Part shown: one piece after another, positions 16,840 to 28,992 of the stretch
Position numbering within the stretch: the first letter of the stretch is position 1
Layout: every line of letters begins with the position of its first letter
Source of the DNA: an uncultured Clostridia bacterium
GTDB lineage: Bacteria; Bacillota; Clostridia; Christensenellales; Pumilibacteraceae
Length of the DNA stretch: 56,107 bases
Reading direction: 5' to 3'
NCBI GenBank assembly: GCA_944362615.1
Contig: CALVTM010000022.1
Coordinates: 1 to 56,107, forward strand
Made by a program: the position numbers and the translations under genes
Notes under the pieces: generated by a model
Databases searched by the model: none
What the model was told of the DNA's origin: nothing
The model's input: only the letters and a program-made list of their open reading frames with translations

Positions 16840-18738
16840 ATGAAACCGCATGGTATTATTTATAATATAATCGAAGTGGATATCATAAGGAAAATTATAA
16901 GAATAACGGTTTTGGTCGGTATGGCATTCGTGCTGGCAGCGGGATGCTTTGTGTGGGTGGCAACATCGCCGTCCACGGATACCTATGACGCATATGACAG
17001 TTCTCCTGTGATCAGATCGGAGAATATCAGAAGAGTTATGGACGCTGATGGCAATGAACTATATTCGGTAAACGGATACGGCAGATTACATGTTGACGCA
17101 TCACAGCTGCCGTTGCATACATTGCATGCTTTTATCGCAATTGAAGATACCCGATTTTATAATCATGACGGCTATGATCTGAAACGAATAGCGGCGGCGG
17201 CAGTAAAGGATGTCATTACCTTCAGCGCGCGTGAGGGAGCGTCTACGATAACTCAGCAGCTGGCGAAAAATTTATGGCTGACACCTGAAAAAACGATTGA
17301 ACGTAAAATTGAAGAGCTTAAGATTGCAAGAAGCTTAGAGAAATTGCTTTCAAAAAATGATATACTTCAAATGTATTTGAACGCTTTGTATTTCGGTAAT
17401 GGTATTTACGGAATCACGTCTGCCGCGCATGCTTTTTTTGGAGTCGATGTCAAGGAATTGAATATAGGACAAAGCGCAATGCTTGCCGGCATAATAAATA
17501 ATCCGCTTCTGTATGATCCGTATCGGCACAATGATGCGGCTGAATCGCGTAAAAAAGTTGTGTTGCGTCGCATGGTGGATTGCGGGTTTATTGATGAAGG
17601 TGAAGCACGTCTTGCGAGTATACCGACGCCTCTGGAACGGTCAAATGTGAATAGTGATATATTTGCCAGCTACGCGTTATCGGGCTGTGAAGGCGACGTG
17701 GTGACGTTGTACGATAAACAAATCAGCAGGCACGTTAATAGTGTTTTAGAAAATAAGCAAATAAATGGTACTACTATATCTGTAATAGTACTTGATGCTG
17801 ATACGGAAAAGCTTGTTTCAGCGGCGTGTAATACGCGTGCGGATATATCTGAAGCACGAAGACAGGCAGGCAGTATAGTAAAGCCTATAATCTGTTACGC
17901 GCCGGCAATGGAAATGGGATTGTTAACGCCTATGACTCCCCTTTTGGATAAGCCGATCGGAATAGGAAACTACAGACCGACTAATTACGGTGATATTTAT
18001 TACGGCTGGGTCACGGCTACGGAAAGCCTCGGGTTATCGTTGAACGTACCTGCGGTAAAGCTTCTTGATATGGTCGGAATAGAAAGAGCAAAACAATTTG
18101 CCGTGCGCTTCGGATTGAAATTAACTGAGAATGATGACGGACTTGCTCTTGCACTGGGTTCAAGCTTACAAGGCGAAACGCTTATGAATTTGGCAAAAGC
18201 GTATTGCAAATTTGCAAGGTGTGACGGTGTTGCCGTAAGCCGTGAAACGGCATATCTTATTAATCGGATGCTTGAAAAGTGTGCTTCAGAGGGCACGGCA
18301 AAAGTATTGTCCGGTATAAATAACGTCGCTGCCAAGACAGGCACTGTAGGCAGTAAATATGGTAATACCGATGCCTATTGCATAGCTTATAATTCTGATT
18401 ATGTAGTCGCTGTATGGGTCGGCACAGATAACGGTTTTTTACCCGATAATATAACCGGAGGTAGCTTGCCTGCGGAGATTTGTGCTGATATAATGAAAAC
18501 CCCCGCATTAAGATGCGAGGGCTTTGAAAAACCTGAAACTGTTATTGATATAGAGATAGATTCTTCAGTACTTGATAATAAGCATAAGGTTGTGAGAGCT
18601 GATAATAATACTCCAATACGCGATCGTATTTCGGCAGAATTCAGTGTCTATAATATGCCGGAAGCGCACACGAATGGCGATTTAATCATCGGAGATTACG
18701 ATAACTTCCGCATTGTCGACCGCTTTACTGATCAATGA
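16840..18738 (+). CDS. Class A penicillin-binding protein (transglycosylase/transpeptidase)
   Basis: This membrane-anchored peptidoglycan polymerase and crosslinker has 632 residues. One N-terminal membrane helix (about 17-37) is followed by a GT51 domain with EDTRFYNHDGYD, EGASTITQQLAKNLWL and RKIEELKIARSLEK (residues 100-260). The transpeptidase domain has its serine in GSIVKP, SLN in the second motif and KTGTVGS (residues 340-560). The ATG at 16840 has no clear ribosome-binding site; a GTG at 16876 (codon 13) directly follows two overlapping TATAAT hexamers (16861-16871) and is an alternative. The 3' end overlaps thiI by 57 bases on the opposite strand. Confidence 0.92.
   Translation: MKPHGIIYNIIEVDIIRKIIRITVLVGMAFVLAAGCFVWVATSPSTDTYDAYDSSPVIRSENIRRVMDADGNELYSVNGYGRLHVDASQLPLHTLHAFIAIEDTRFYNHDGYDLKRIAAAAVKDVITFSAREGASTITQQLAKNLWLTPEKTIERKIEELKIARSLEKLLSKNDILQMYLNALYFGNGIYGITSAAHAFFGVDVKELNIGQSAMLAGIINNPLLYDPYRHNDAAESRKKVVLRRMVDCGFIDEGEARLASIPTPLERSNVNSDIFASYALSGCEGDVVTLYDKQISRHVNSVLENKQINGTTISVIVLDADTEKLVSAACNTRADISEARRQAGSIVKPIICYAPAMEMGLLTPMTPLLDKPIGIGNYRPTNYGDIYYGWVTATESLGLSLNVPAVKLLDMVGIERAKQFAVRFGLKLTENDDGLALALGSSLQGETLMNLAKAYCKFARCDGVAVSRETAYLINRMLEKCASEGTAKVLSGINNVAAKTGTVGSKYGNTDAYCIAYNSDYVVAVWVGTDNGFLPDNITGGSLPAEICADIMKTPALRCEGFEKPETVIDIEIDSSVLDNKHKVVRADNNTPIRDRISAEFSVYNMPEAHTNGDLIIGDYDNFRIVDRFTDQ
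18495..18521 (-). terminator. Terminator of the ruvC-thiI operon, lying inside the PBP coding sequence
   Basis: On the minus strand CCCTCGCAT and ATGCGGGGG form nine pairs (one G-U) around a CTTA loop, followed by TTTTC. It lies about 160 bases past the thiI stop, within codons of the convergent PBP gene. No better terminator is seen nearer to thiI. Confidence 0.65.
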
Positions 18739-19848
18739 TTCATAATTCTCTATTTTGCTTTCGCTTGCTTCGCTTCTTCTGATCGTCGGCTTTGTTGCGG
18801 GACTTTCGGGAAGAAACACTGTGCAGCAATCCTCATAAGGTTTTATAGAAGTTTCATATGTGCCTATTTTCTTTGATATTTCTATGATTTCATTTTTATC
18901 AAAGCCTATAAGAGGACGGAAAACCGGCAAATTTTTGATAACGGAATTTGTGACGGTAATACTTTCCAGAGTCTGGCTGGCGACCTGTCCGAGATCTTCC
19001 CCATTGATGATGCATCCGCAGCCGTACTTTTCGGCAATTCTTTCAGCTATTCGCATCATGGCGCGACGGACAAGCGTGATCATGTAGTTGGGTTCGGCAA
19101 ATTTGTGTATTGCTTCTTGTATCTCCGTAAAAGGTATTATTATGAGGCGTGTATCGCCTGTGAATTTGCGCAGGATGTGGGCAAGTTCTATAACTTTATC
19201 CTTTGCTTCAAGACTTGTGTAAGGATATGACCAGAAATGAAGTTCGGTAAGTTCAAGCCCGCGTTTAGCCATCATGTAAGTGGAAACAGGACTATCTATG
19301 CCGCCCGAAAGCAGACTTAATCCTTTTCCGGCACTGCCGACCGGCATACCACCGGCGCAAAGTATGCTTTCACTGTATACATAAGCTGTTGCTCTGTCGC
19401 GTGCGTCAACATAAATGATAAAATCCGGATTATGGAGATCTACGTTGAGAGCATTGAATTTGTCAAGCAATCTTCCGCCTATTGATGCGGCAAGCTGTAC
19501 TGAGGTATATGGTAAAGTTTTATCCGCACGATTAACCGTTATGCGGAATGTGCCTTCTTTCGGACAGAGTATTTCTGCCGCGTCCCCTACCGCTTCAGTG
19601 TCTGACGAGGTTCTGAGTCCGGGACTGAGACTATAGAGTCCGAAAACCGTTTTAAGCTTTTCGATAAGTTTAGTTTCATCATCTTCTGAATAATCACTGA
19701 TGATGTAACGGCTATATCCGAATTCGGCTTTACACGTAATTCCCCTAAGCTTTTCAAGTATGTTGCGCTTGAGTATATTTTCAAAAAATATTCTGTTTTT
19801 ACCTTTAAGATGGATCTCGCTGTATCTTAATATTATTACTCTATCCAT
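18682..19848 (-). CDS. thiI: tRNA 4-thiouridine synthetase ThiI
   Basis: ThiI adenylates U8 of tRNA and transfers sulfur to make 4-thiouridine; it can also supply sulfur for thiamine. The protein has the N-terminal ferredoxin-like and THUMP domains (RYSEIHLKGKN at the start), then the PP-loop SGGIDSPVSTYMMAKRG near residue 180. There is no C-terminal rhodanese domain, as is usual in Firmicutes, so sulfur probably comes from the cysteine desulfurase encoded just upstream. I prefer the ATG at 19848 (GGAG six bases before it) over the one two codons upstream. Its end overlaps the PBP gene. Confidence 0.93.
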   Translation of the reverse strand: MDRVIILRYSEIHLKGKNRIFFENILKRNILEKLRGITCKAEFGYSRYIISDYSEDDETKLIEKLKTVFGLYSLSPGLRTSSDTEAVGDAAEILCPKEGTFRITVNRADKTLPYTSVQLAASIGGRLLDKFNALNVDLHNPDFIIYVDARDRATAYVYSESILCAGGMPVGSAGKGLSLLSGGIDSPVSTYMMAKRGLELTELHFWSYPYTSLEAKDKVIELAHILRKFTGDTRLIIIPFTEIQEAIHKFAEPNYMITLVRRAMMRIAERIAEKYGCGCIINGEDLGQVASQTLESITVTNSVIKNLPVFRPLIGFDKNEIIEISKKIGTYETSIKPYEDCCTVFLPESPATKPTIRRSEASESKIENYESLISKAVDNAEVIVISDD

Positions 19849-19873
19849 TTGCATCTCCGATATTTATGGTGAA

Positions 19874-23138
<3,265 letters not shown>

Positions 23139-23140
23139 TT

Positions 23141-24154
23141 TTAATTCTCATCAGGTGGTATTAATCCGAGATGCTCATATGCAAGCGGCATTGCCATGCG
23201 GCCGCGTGGTGTTCTTGATATGAAACCGAGCTGTATCAGGTATGGTTCAATAACGTCCTCAATAGTTCCGGCATCTTCGTTTGTTGCCGCCGAAAGCGTA
23301 TCAAGGCCAACGGGTTTCCCTTTGAATTTCACAGTTAAAGCTTCAAGTACCGTTCTGTCATTTTCATCAAGACCCAGCTTGTCCACACCAATCATATCAA
23401 GCGCTTTATCAGTTAGTTCAAGCGTTATTCTACCGTCTCCGAGTACTTGTGCAAAGTCTCTGACCCGCTTAAGCATACGGTTAGCTATTCTCGGCGTTCC
23501 GCGTGAGCGGATCGCAAGTTCTTCGCACGCGTCGTTATCGATCTGTACTCTGAGTATGCCTGCTGAACGGTGGATTATAGTAGACAGTTCAGATTTGGAA
23601 TAAAGTTCAAGGCGACAAATCACTCCGAATCGATCTCTCATCGGTCCGGTAAGCATACCGGTGCGCGTGGTCGCTCCGACAAGCGTGAAATGGTTTATCG
23701 GCAGTTTTATAGTGCGGGCTCCCGGACCTTTGCCCTGCACTATGTCGAGAGTAAAATCTTCCATTGCCGAATACAGGGCTTCTTCAACGGTTTTATTGAC
23801 ACGATGTATTTCATCGATAAATAATATATCCCCTTCTTCTATTCCCGTAAGGATAGAAACTATATCCAGCATTGAGCTTAGAGCGGGTCCGCTGACTACT
23901 TTTATATCTGCACCCATTTCATTTGCAATTATGTGCGCAATGGTCGTTTTTCCGAGACCGGGCGGGCCGTATAATAATACGTGATCGAGACTTTCGCCTC
24001 TTCCTTTAGCTGCATCAATATAAACTGCAAGATTCTTTTTTACTTTATCCTGACCGATATATTCAGACAGTGTTTTGGGACGAAGCGTCAGATCAAGTTC
24101 ACTATCTAATTGAATTTTTGTACTTGTTATAAATCTTTCTCCGTCCATTGTCAT
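23141..24154 (-). CDS. ruvB: Holliday junction branch-migration helicase RuvB
   Basis: RuvB is the AAA+ hexamer that drives branch migration with RuvA. Visible motifs are LRPKTLSEYIGQ, Walker A GPPGLGKTTIA near 66, Walker B LFIDEIHRV near 113, the sensor GATTRTG and the arginine finger region LTGPMRDRFGV. The C-terminal winged helix ends in ISRTPRGRMAMPLAYEHLG. The 337-residue length is normal. It overlaps ruvA by four bases. Confidence 0.97.
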   Translation of the reverse strand: MTMDGERFITSTKIQLDSELDLTLRPKTLSEYIGQDKVKKNLAVYIDAAKGRGESLDHVLLYGPPGLGKTTIAHIIANEMGADIKVVSGPALSSMLDIVSILTGIEEGDILFIDEIHRVNKTVEEALYSAMEDFTLDIVQGKGPGARTIKLPINHFTLVGATTRTGMLTGPMRDRFGVICRLELYSKSELSTIIHRSAGILRVQIDNDACEELAIRSRGTPRIANRMLKRVRDFAQVLGDGRITLELTDKALDMIGVDKLGLDENDRTVLEALTVKFKGKPVGLDTLSAATNEDAGTIEDVIEPYLIQLGFISRTPRGRMAMPLAYEHLGLIPPDEN

Positions 24155-24726
24155 TTACCGCCGATAGCTTTGTGTACAGTCTGATTTACCGTCATGCCGT
24201 CTTCGTAAGCCTTTTTGACTGAATGTTCTGCAACTTCTCTTTTATATCCGAGCGCCACAAGCACTTCAACAGCTTCTCCGGCGACTCCGTCAAGCTGGAG
24301 TATGGGCTGAACCGGCATCACTCCCGTATCGTTGAATTTATCTTTGAGTTCGATGATTATGCGCTCGGCAGTCTTTTTACCTATTCCTTTTATACTGCTG
24401 ATAGCCGCTGAATTTCCGGATATAATGTAAGAAATAAGATCTTTTGCGCTCATTCCGCCAAGAATAGTAATTGCGCCTTTCGGACCGATGCCGTTAACGC
24501 TTATAAGCTTTATAAAAAGAGATTTTTCTTCTTTTGACGAAAAGCCGAATAAAGTTGCACCGTCATCACTGACTGCAAGATATGTGAATACTGCACATTC
24601 TTTTCCGATGGTGAAAAATGACGCCGAGTATGCGGAAACATACACTTCATAACCTATTCCGCCGGCTTCGACAGTTATGGATGAGTCGCTAATTTCAGTT
24701 ATAATCCCTTTAATGTACGCGTACAT
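24151..24726 (-). CDS. ruvA: Holliday junction DNA-binding protein RuvA
   Basis: RuvA forms tetramers around Holliday junctions and recruits RuvB. The 191-residue protein starts MYAYIKGIITE (OB-fold domain). It has the helix-hairpin-helix pairs VNGIGPKGAITIL and IKGIGKKTAERIIIELKDK, and a C-terminal RuvB-binding domain (EVLVALGYKREVAE). The start overlaps the ruvC stop by one base. Confidence 0.96.
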   Translation of the reverse strand: MYAYIKGIITEISDSSITVEAGGIGYEVYVSAYSASFFTIGKECAVFTYLAVSDDGATLFGFSSKEEKSLFIKLISVNGIGPKGAITILGGMSAKDLISYIISGNSAAISSIKGIGKKTAERIIIELKDKFNDTGVMPVQPILQLDGVAGEAVEVLVALGYKREVAEHSVKKAYEDGMTVNQTVHKAIGGK

Positions 24727-25217
24727 TACTTAACCTCTCTTTCACTTGCGCCGGACATATTCGCATGACATATCGCTGCGGCAAGCGCATCCGCGGCGTC
24801 ATCCGGTTTTGGTACTGATGCGAGTTTTAATACCATTTTGACCATATATTGCATTTGATGTTTGTCCGCTCTTCCATTGCCCGTAAGCGCTTGTTTTATC
24901 TGAAGCGGAGTATACTCATACAGTCTGCCGCATTGTTTTACCGCATTAAGCAGTATTACACCGCGCGCATGTGCAACTTTAATTCCCGTTGTTATATTTG
25001 TGTTGAAAAACAATTCTTCGACAGATACGCAGTCCGGAGTAAATTTGTTCATTATGGAAGTCATTGCTTCATCGATCATTGCAAGACGCACGGCGATCAT
25101 TTCATCGGGCGGCGTTTTGATAACCCCGTAATCCAACGCCATAAGTCCTTTAGGTGTTTTTTCTATAACCCCGTAACCAATGGTGGCATATCCGGGATCT
25201 ATGCCCAAAATTACCAA
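24726..25217 (-). CDS. ruvC: Crossover junction endodeoxyribonuclease RuvC
   Basis: RuvC cuts Holliday junctions as a dimer with an RNase H-like fold. Catalytic acids are visible as Asp in LGIDPGYATIGYG, Glu in SVEELFFNTN, and the Asp pair in KPDDAADALAAAICH. The 163-residue size is normal. The start codon is TTG at 25217, supported by TTTGGAG seven bases upstream; no better start exists before the first catalytic Asp. It is the first gene of the seven-gene ruvC-to-thiI operon. Confidence 0.95.
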   Translation of the reverse strand: MVILGIDPGYATIGYGVIEKTPKGLMALDYGVIKTPPDEMIAVRLAMIDEAMTSIMNKFTPDCVSVEELFFNTNITTGIKVAHARGVILLNAVKQCGRLYEYTPLQIKQALTGNGRADKHQMQYMVKMVLKLASVPKPDDAADALAAAICHANMSGASEREVK

Positions 25218-25235
25218 AATAACACTCCAAACAGT

Positions 25236-25249
25236 TGATTATTTATGCA
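25236..25249. promoter_or_regulatory. Possible ArgR operator upstream of argGH
   Basis: TGATTATTTATGCA resembles the ARG-box core TGAATWWWWATTCA at 12 of 14 positions. It lies between the divergent ruvC and argG genes, about 115 bases before argG. Closer to argG, GAAT and ATTC (25279-25291) form a second imperfect inverted repeat flanked by direct repeats of GTCGGC (25272-25277 and 25292-25297). Confidence 0.3.
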
Positions 25250-25365
25250 ATAAGTAGTATAATTATTCTTAGTCGGCGGAATACAAAATTCGTCGGCTGT
25301 TACCATAACATAATATAATAAATTGTAACAAAAAGTCAAGTGATTGACATTCTAAAGGAGTGTAT

Positions 25366-26589
25366 ATGAAAGAGAAGATTGTTCTTGCCTACTCTGGCGG
25401 ACTGGACACCACAGCTATAATACCGTGGCTTAAAGAGAATTATGATTATGATGTAATATGCGCTTGCATAGACTGCGGACAGGCAGAAGAACTTGACGGC
25501 CTTGAGCAGCGCGCTCTTTCCACTGGAGCAAGTAAATGCTATATTATAAATGTAGTTGATGAACTTTGTGACGACTACATTATGCCTTGCGTAAAAGCCG
25601 GTGCCGTATATGAGAACAAATATCTTCTCGGCACATCTATGGCGCGCCCGCTTATCGCAAAAAAGCTTGTTGAGGTTGCTCGTAAAGAAGGTGCAACGGC
25701 TATTTGTCACGGTGCTACCGGTAAAGGTAACGATCAGATCCGTTTCGAGCTTGGAATCAAAGCTCTTGCGCCTGATCTTAAGATAATTGCCGCGTGGAGA
25801 AGCGATAAATGGAACATGAATTCCCGTGAAGAAGAAATCGAATACTGCCGTAAACATGGTATAAATCTTCCCTTCTCCGCTGATTCTTCATATAGTCGTG
25901 ATCGTAATATCTGGCACATCAGTCATGAGGGTCTCGAGCTTGAAGATCCTGCTAATGAGCCGAATTATGATCATCTTCTTGTGCTTGGCGTAACTCCTCA
26001 GAAAGCGCCCGACACCGAAACCGAAATAAGCATTACGTTCGAAAAAGGTATGCCTGTTGCGCTTAACGGTAAGAAAATGAAAGCAAGCGAAATTATAGCT
26101 GAGCTTAATGACCTTGGCGGTAAAAACGGCATAGGTATAGTTGATATTGTAGAAAACCGTGTTGTAGGTATGAAATCCCGCGGTGTTTATGAGACCCCCG
26201 GCGGTACCATACTGATGGAAGCTCACGCACAGCTTGAAGAACTTATCCTTGACAGAGAAACTATTGAAATGAAAAAAGTGATCGGCGGTAAGCTCGCTTC
26301 AGTTGTTTACGAGGGCAAGTGGTTTACCCCGCTGCGCGAAGCGCTTTGTGCTTTTGTTGATTCCACGCAGGAATATGTTACCGGTGTAGCAAAGATGAAA
26401 CTGTATAAGGGCAATATTATTCGTGCAGGTACGACATCTCCTTACTCACTTTACAATGAATCTCTTGCAAGCTTCACTACGGGCGATCTGTATGATCATA
26501 ATGATGCAAGCGGATTTATTACGCTGTTCGGTCTTTCCAGCAAAGTACGCGGACTTAAGATGCAAAGCATTGAGGGCAAGAATAAATAA
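25366..26589 (+). CDS. argG: Argininosuccinate synthase
   Basis: ArgG joins citrulline and aspartate with ATP to make argininosuccinate. The 407-residue protein has the ATP PP-loop LAYSGGLDTTAIIPWL at the N-terminus, then ATGKGNDQIRFE, WNMNSREEEIEYC and KGMPVALNGKK. I place the start at the ATG at 25366, five bases after AAAGGAG; an in-frame GTG two codons upstream lies inside that ribosome-binding site. Its stop overlaps the argH ATG by one base. Confidence 0.96.
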   Translation: MKEKIVLAYSGGLDTTAIIPWLKENYDYDVICACIDCGQAEELDGLEQRALSTGASKCYIINVVDELCDDYIMPCVKAGAVYENKYLLGTSMARPLIAKKLVEVARKEGATAICHGATGKGNDQIRFELGIKALAPDLKIIAAWRSDKWNMNSREEEIEYCRKHGINLPFSADSSYSRDRNIWHISHEGLELEDPANEPNYDHLLVLGVTPQKAPDTETEISITFEKGMPVALNGKKMKASEIIAELNDLGGKNGIGIVDIVENRVVGMKSRGVYETPGGTILMEAHAQLEELILDRETIEMKKVIGGKLASVVYEGKWFTPLREALCAFVDSTQEYVTGVAKMKLYKGNIIRAGTTSPYSLYNESLASFTTGDLYDHNDASGFITLFGLSSKVRGLKMQSIEGKNK

Positions 26590-27953
26590 TGAAACTCTGG
26601 TACGGCAGATTTCAGAGTAATGTAAATGAGGCGGCGGACAGTTTTAACAGTTCGCTGTCCTTTGATAAACGCTTATATGCATGCGATATAGCGGGAAGTA
26701 AAGCTCATTGTACCATGCTTGGCGAATGCAATATAATTCCCGATGAAGATGCAAAATTGATAGTAAAGACGTTGGATGAAATTCTGAATGACATCAATAA
26801 CGGTAAATGTGAAATTAAAGATGCTGAAGATATTCATTCTTTTGTCGAAAACGAACTTGTATCACGTATAGGCGCTATCGGTAAAAAGTTGCATACCGGC
26901 AGATCTCGAAACGATCAGGTTGCGCTTGATATAAGACTTTATCTTCGCGATGCGGCGGACGATATAGTTGCATTGCTCAAACAATTTGCTTCAACGCTTA
27001 CCGATATTGCGGAAAACAATCTTAATACCGTTATGCCGGCATTTACGCACTTGCAGAAAGCGCAGCCTACGACTCTTGCACATCATATGGCGGCATATGC
27101 TGAAATGCTTTTGAGGGATATTTCAAGGTTTGAGGAAACAAAAACACGCATAAATGTAATGCCTCTTGGCAGCGGAGCTTGTACTTCTACCCCCTATCCT
27201 ATCAACAGACAACGCGTAGCAGAACTTTTGAATTTTCCCGTAATAACTGCAAATTCAATGGATGCTGTCAGTGACAGGGACTTTGTATTGGATTTTCTTT
27301 ACTCTGCGTCTGTAGCGATGATGCATTTGTCGCGGCTTTCTGAAGAAATTATTATCTGGTCTTCCGATGATTATAAGTATATAGAATTAAGCGATGGCTA
27401 TTCCACCGGATCAAGTATAATGCCGCAGAAAAAGAATCCCGATATGAATGAGCTTATCCGTGGTAAAACAGGCAGAGTATATGGTGATCTCATGTCGCTT
27501 TTAACTGTAATGAAGGGAATTCCGCTCGCTTATGATAAAGACATGCAGGAAGATAAAGAATGTGTGTTCGACGCATATGACACGTTAAAAGCGAGCCTGA
27601 TAGTCATAAACGGTCTTATGAAAGAGGCAAAGTTTAATGTAACGCGTTTGCGTGAATGCACAGACGGAGGCTTCACCAGCGCTACTGAGTGTGCCGATTA
27701 TCTTGTCGGGAAAGGAGTGCCTTTCCGGGATGCGCATGCCATTGTAGGACGTCTTGTTATTTACTGCATAGAAAATGGGAAAACAATGCAGTCTCTTACT
27801 CTCGATGAATATAAAAAGTTCGGAGACTTTGATGAGGGTATATATGAAGCAATAAAAGCAGAAACGGCAATAATGCGCAGAACTGCACCGGGCGCCCCCT
27901 CACCAGATTCTATGAAGGCTGAAATCAAGCAGCTTCGTAAGCAATTAAAATAA
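26589..27953 (+). CDS. argH: Argininosuccinate lyase
   Basis: ArgH splits argininosuccinate into arginine and fumarate, the last step of arginine synthesis. The 454-residue protein has LWYGRFQSNVNEAADSFNSS at the start, HTGRSRNDQVALD near 100, THLQKAQPTTLAHH near 155 and the fumarase/lyase signature GSSIMPQKKNPD near 280. It forms a two-gene operon with argG and ends at a strong terminator. Confidence 0.97.
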   Translation: MKLWYGRFQSNVNEAADSFNSSLSFDKRLYACDIAGSKAHCTMLGECNIIPDEDAKLIVKTLDEILNDINNGKCEIKDAEDIHSFVENELVSRIGAIGKKLHTGRSRNDQVALDIRLYLRDAADDIVALLKQFASTLTDIAENNLNTVMPAFTHLQKAQPTTLAHHMAAYAEMLLRDISRFEETKTRINVMPLGSGACTSTPYPINRQRVAELLNFPVITANSMDAVSDRDFVLDFLYSASVAMMHLSRLSEEIIIWSSDDYKYIELSDGYSTGSSIMPQKKNPDMNELIRGKTGRVYGDLMSLLTVMKGIPLAYDKDMQEDKECVFDAYDTLKASLIVINGLMKEAKFNVTRLRECTDGGFTSATECADYLVGKGVPFRDAHAIVGRLVIYCIENGKTMQSLTLDEYKKFGDFDEGIYEAIKAETAIMRRTAPGAPSPDSMKAEIKQLRKQLK

Positions 27954-27972
27954 TTTAATTTTTATTGTATGT

Positions 27973-28015
27973 AATTAAAAGCACCTGAAACGAATTAGCT
28001 TCAGGTGCTTTTAAT
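27973..28015. terminator. Bidirectional terminator between argH and the RadC-like gene
   Basis: ATTAAAAGCACCTGAA pairs perfectly with TTCAGGTGCTTTTAAT around an 11-base loop, so it can stop both convergent transcripts. Confidence 0.88.
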
Positions 28016-28051
28016 TTTACTTAATAATTCAGAAACTCACTTTTCGGTTTT

Positions 28052-28987
28052 TCAGTTTTTCTTTCTTTCCATTTTGAGTTTTTCCATAGCATCGTTCATA
28101 AAAGATTTATATTTTTCATTATTATACATGCCCTGGATTTCCTCTTTTAGTTTAGCTGTCTCGACTTCACCGAGTATTACGTTATTGCTCAGATCATCAT
28201 TTACGAGCGGGCGCCTTCCGTATTTATACTGCTCTGCATTTATAAAAGGAGCGCAAACTTCTATAAGATCGTCAAGTATTCGGTTATTATAGAAACTAAA
28301 ATATTTTCCGGAATTTCCGCGAATTATATGATCCGTTAAAGTGATATCAAGTGACGCAAGAGTTATGATTATAACATTAGTCGTTACAAGATCATTGAAT
28401 GACGGATACATATTATCGCCTGGATGATTATGAAAAATAATTACTTTTGATGCCTTGCACGCTGATGATAAACGATAGAGCTTAGGTATATCTATTGATG
28501 TGCTTGTCCCGCCACCCTTGCTTATTTGTGCAAAATTCCTTACGCGTCCGTTTATATCCAGGAAAATCGAGCTTACCTGCTCTTCTTTCGGATTCATGGA
28601 TATTGAAGAGTTATTATAATAGTTTATTACGTCCGAATAAGTGTCTATAAGCGCAGTTTCTTTTTTACTGTCTTTAAGATATGCATCAGTTATAGGCAAA
28701 ATTGATTTTATAAGAAACGCTGCTCTTTCAGGCAATTCGGGATATGCGATAAGGTCATTTATATCAGCATCAAAAACTGCCGAAAGTGAACCGAATGATC
28801 TGATCAATTTGTGCGCAAGTTCATTTGTATCTTTACGCTGAACGCCGTAAAACAACAGATATTCAAGTATTTCGTGCGGAGAGAATGTCTTCATGTCGGG
28901 ATCAGCCAGCAAGCGTTTTCTGACTCTTTCTCTGTGCCCTTCATGAAAGTTTACCTTTTCATCATTTCCGTTCTTATCTTTTGCCAT
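28052..28987 (-). CDS. RadC-like JAB/MPN domain protein
   Basis: Over 300 residues, this protein has an N-terminal helix-hairpin-helix-like part (HEILEYLLFYGVQRKDTNELAH) and a RadC-type JAMM domain. The metal motif is HNHPGDNMYPSFND, with histidines, Ser and Asp in the usual spacing, and a helper region YRLSSACKASKVIIFHNHP. A charged tail of about 60 residues follows. RadC was once linked to repair, but the true function is unsettled. I prefer the ATG at 28987 over a GTG at 29005 that overlaps proA. It is the last gene of the trmH-like, yebC, proA unit. Confidence 0.82.
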   Translation of the reverse strand: MAKDKNGNDEKVNFHEGHRERVRKRLLADPDMKTFSPHEILEYLLFYGVQRKDTNELAHKLIRSFGSLSAVFDADINDLIAYPELPERAAFLIKSILPITDAYLKDSKKETALIDTYSDVINYYNNSSISMNPKEEQVSSIFLDINGRVRNFAQISKGGGTSTSIDIPKLYRLSSACKASKVIIFHNHPGDNMYPSFNDLVTTNVIIITLASLDITLTDHIIRGNSGKYFSFYNNRILDDLIEVCAPFINAEQYKYGRRPLVNDDLSNNVILGEVETAKLKEEIQGMYNNEKYKSFMNDAMEKLKMERKKN

Positions 28988-28992
28988 GTTGA

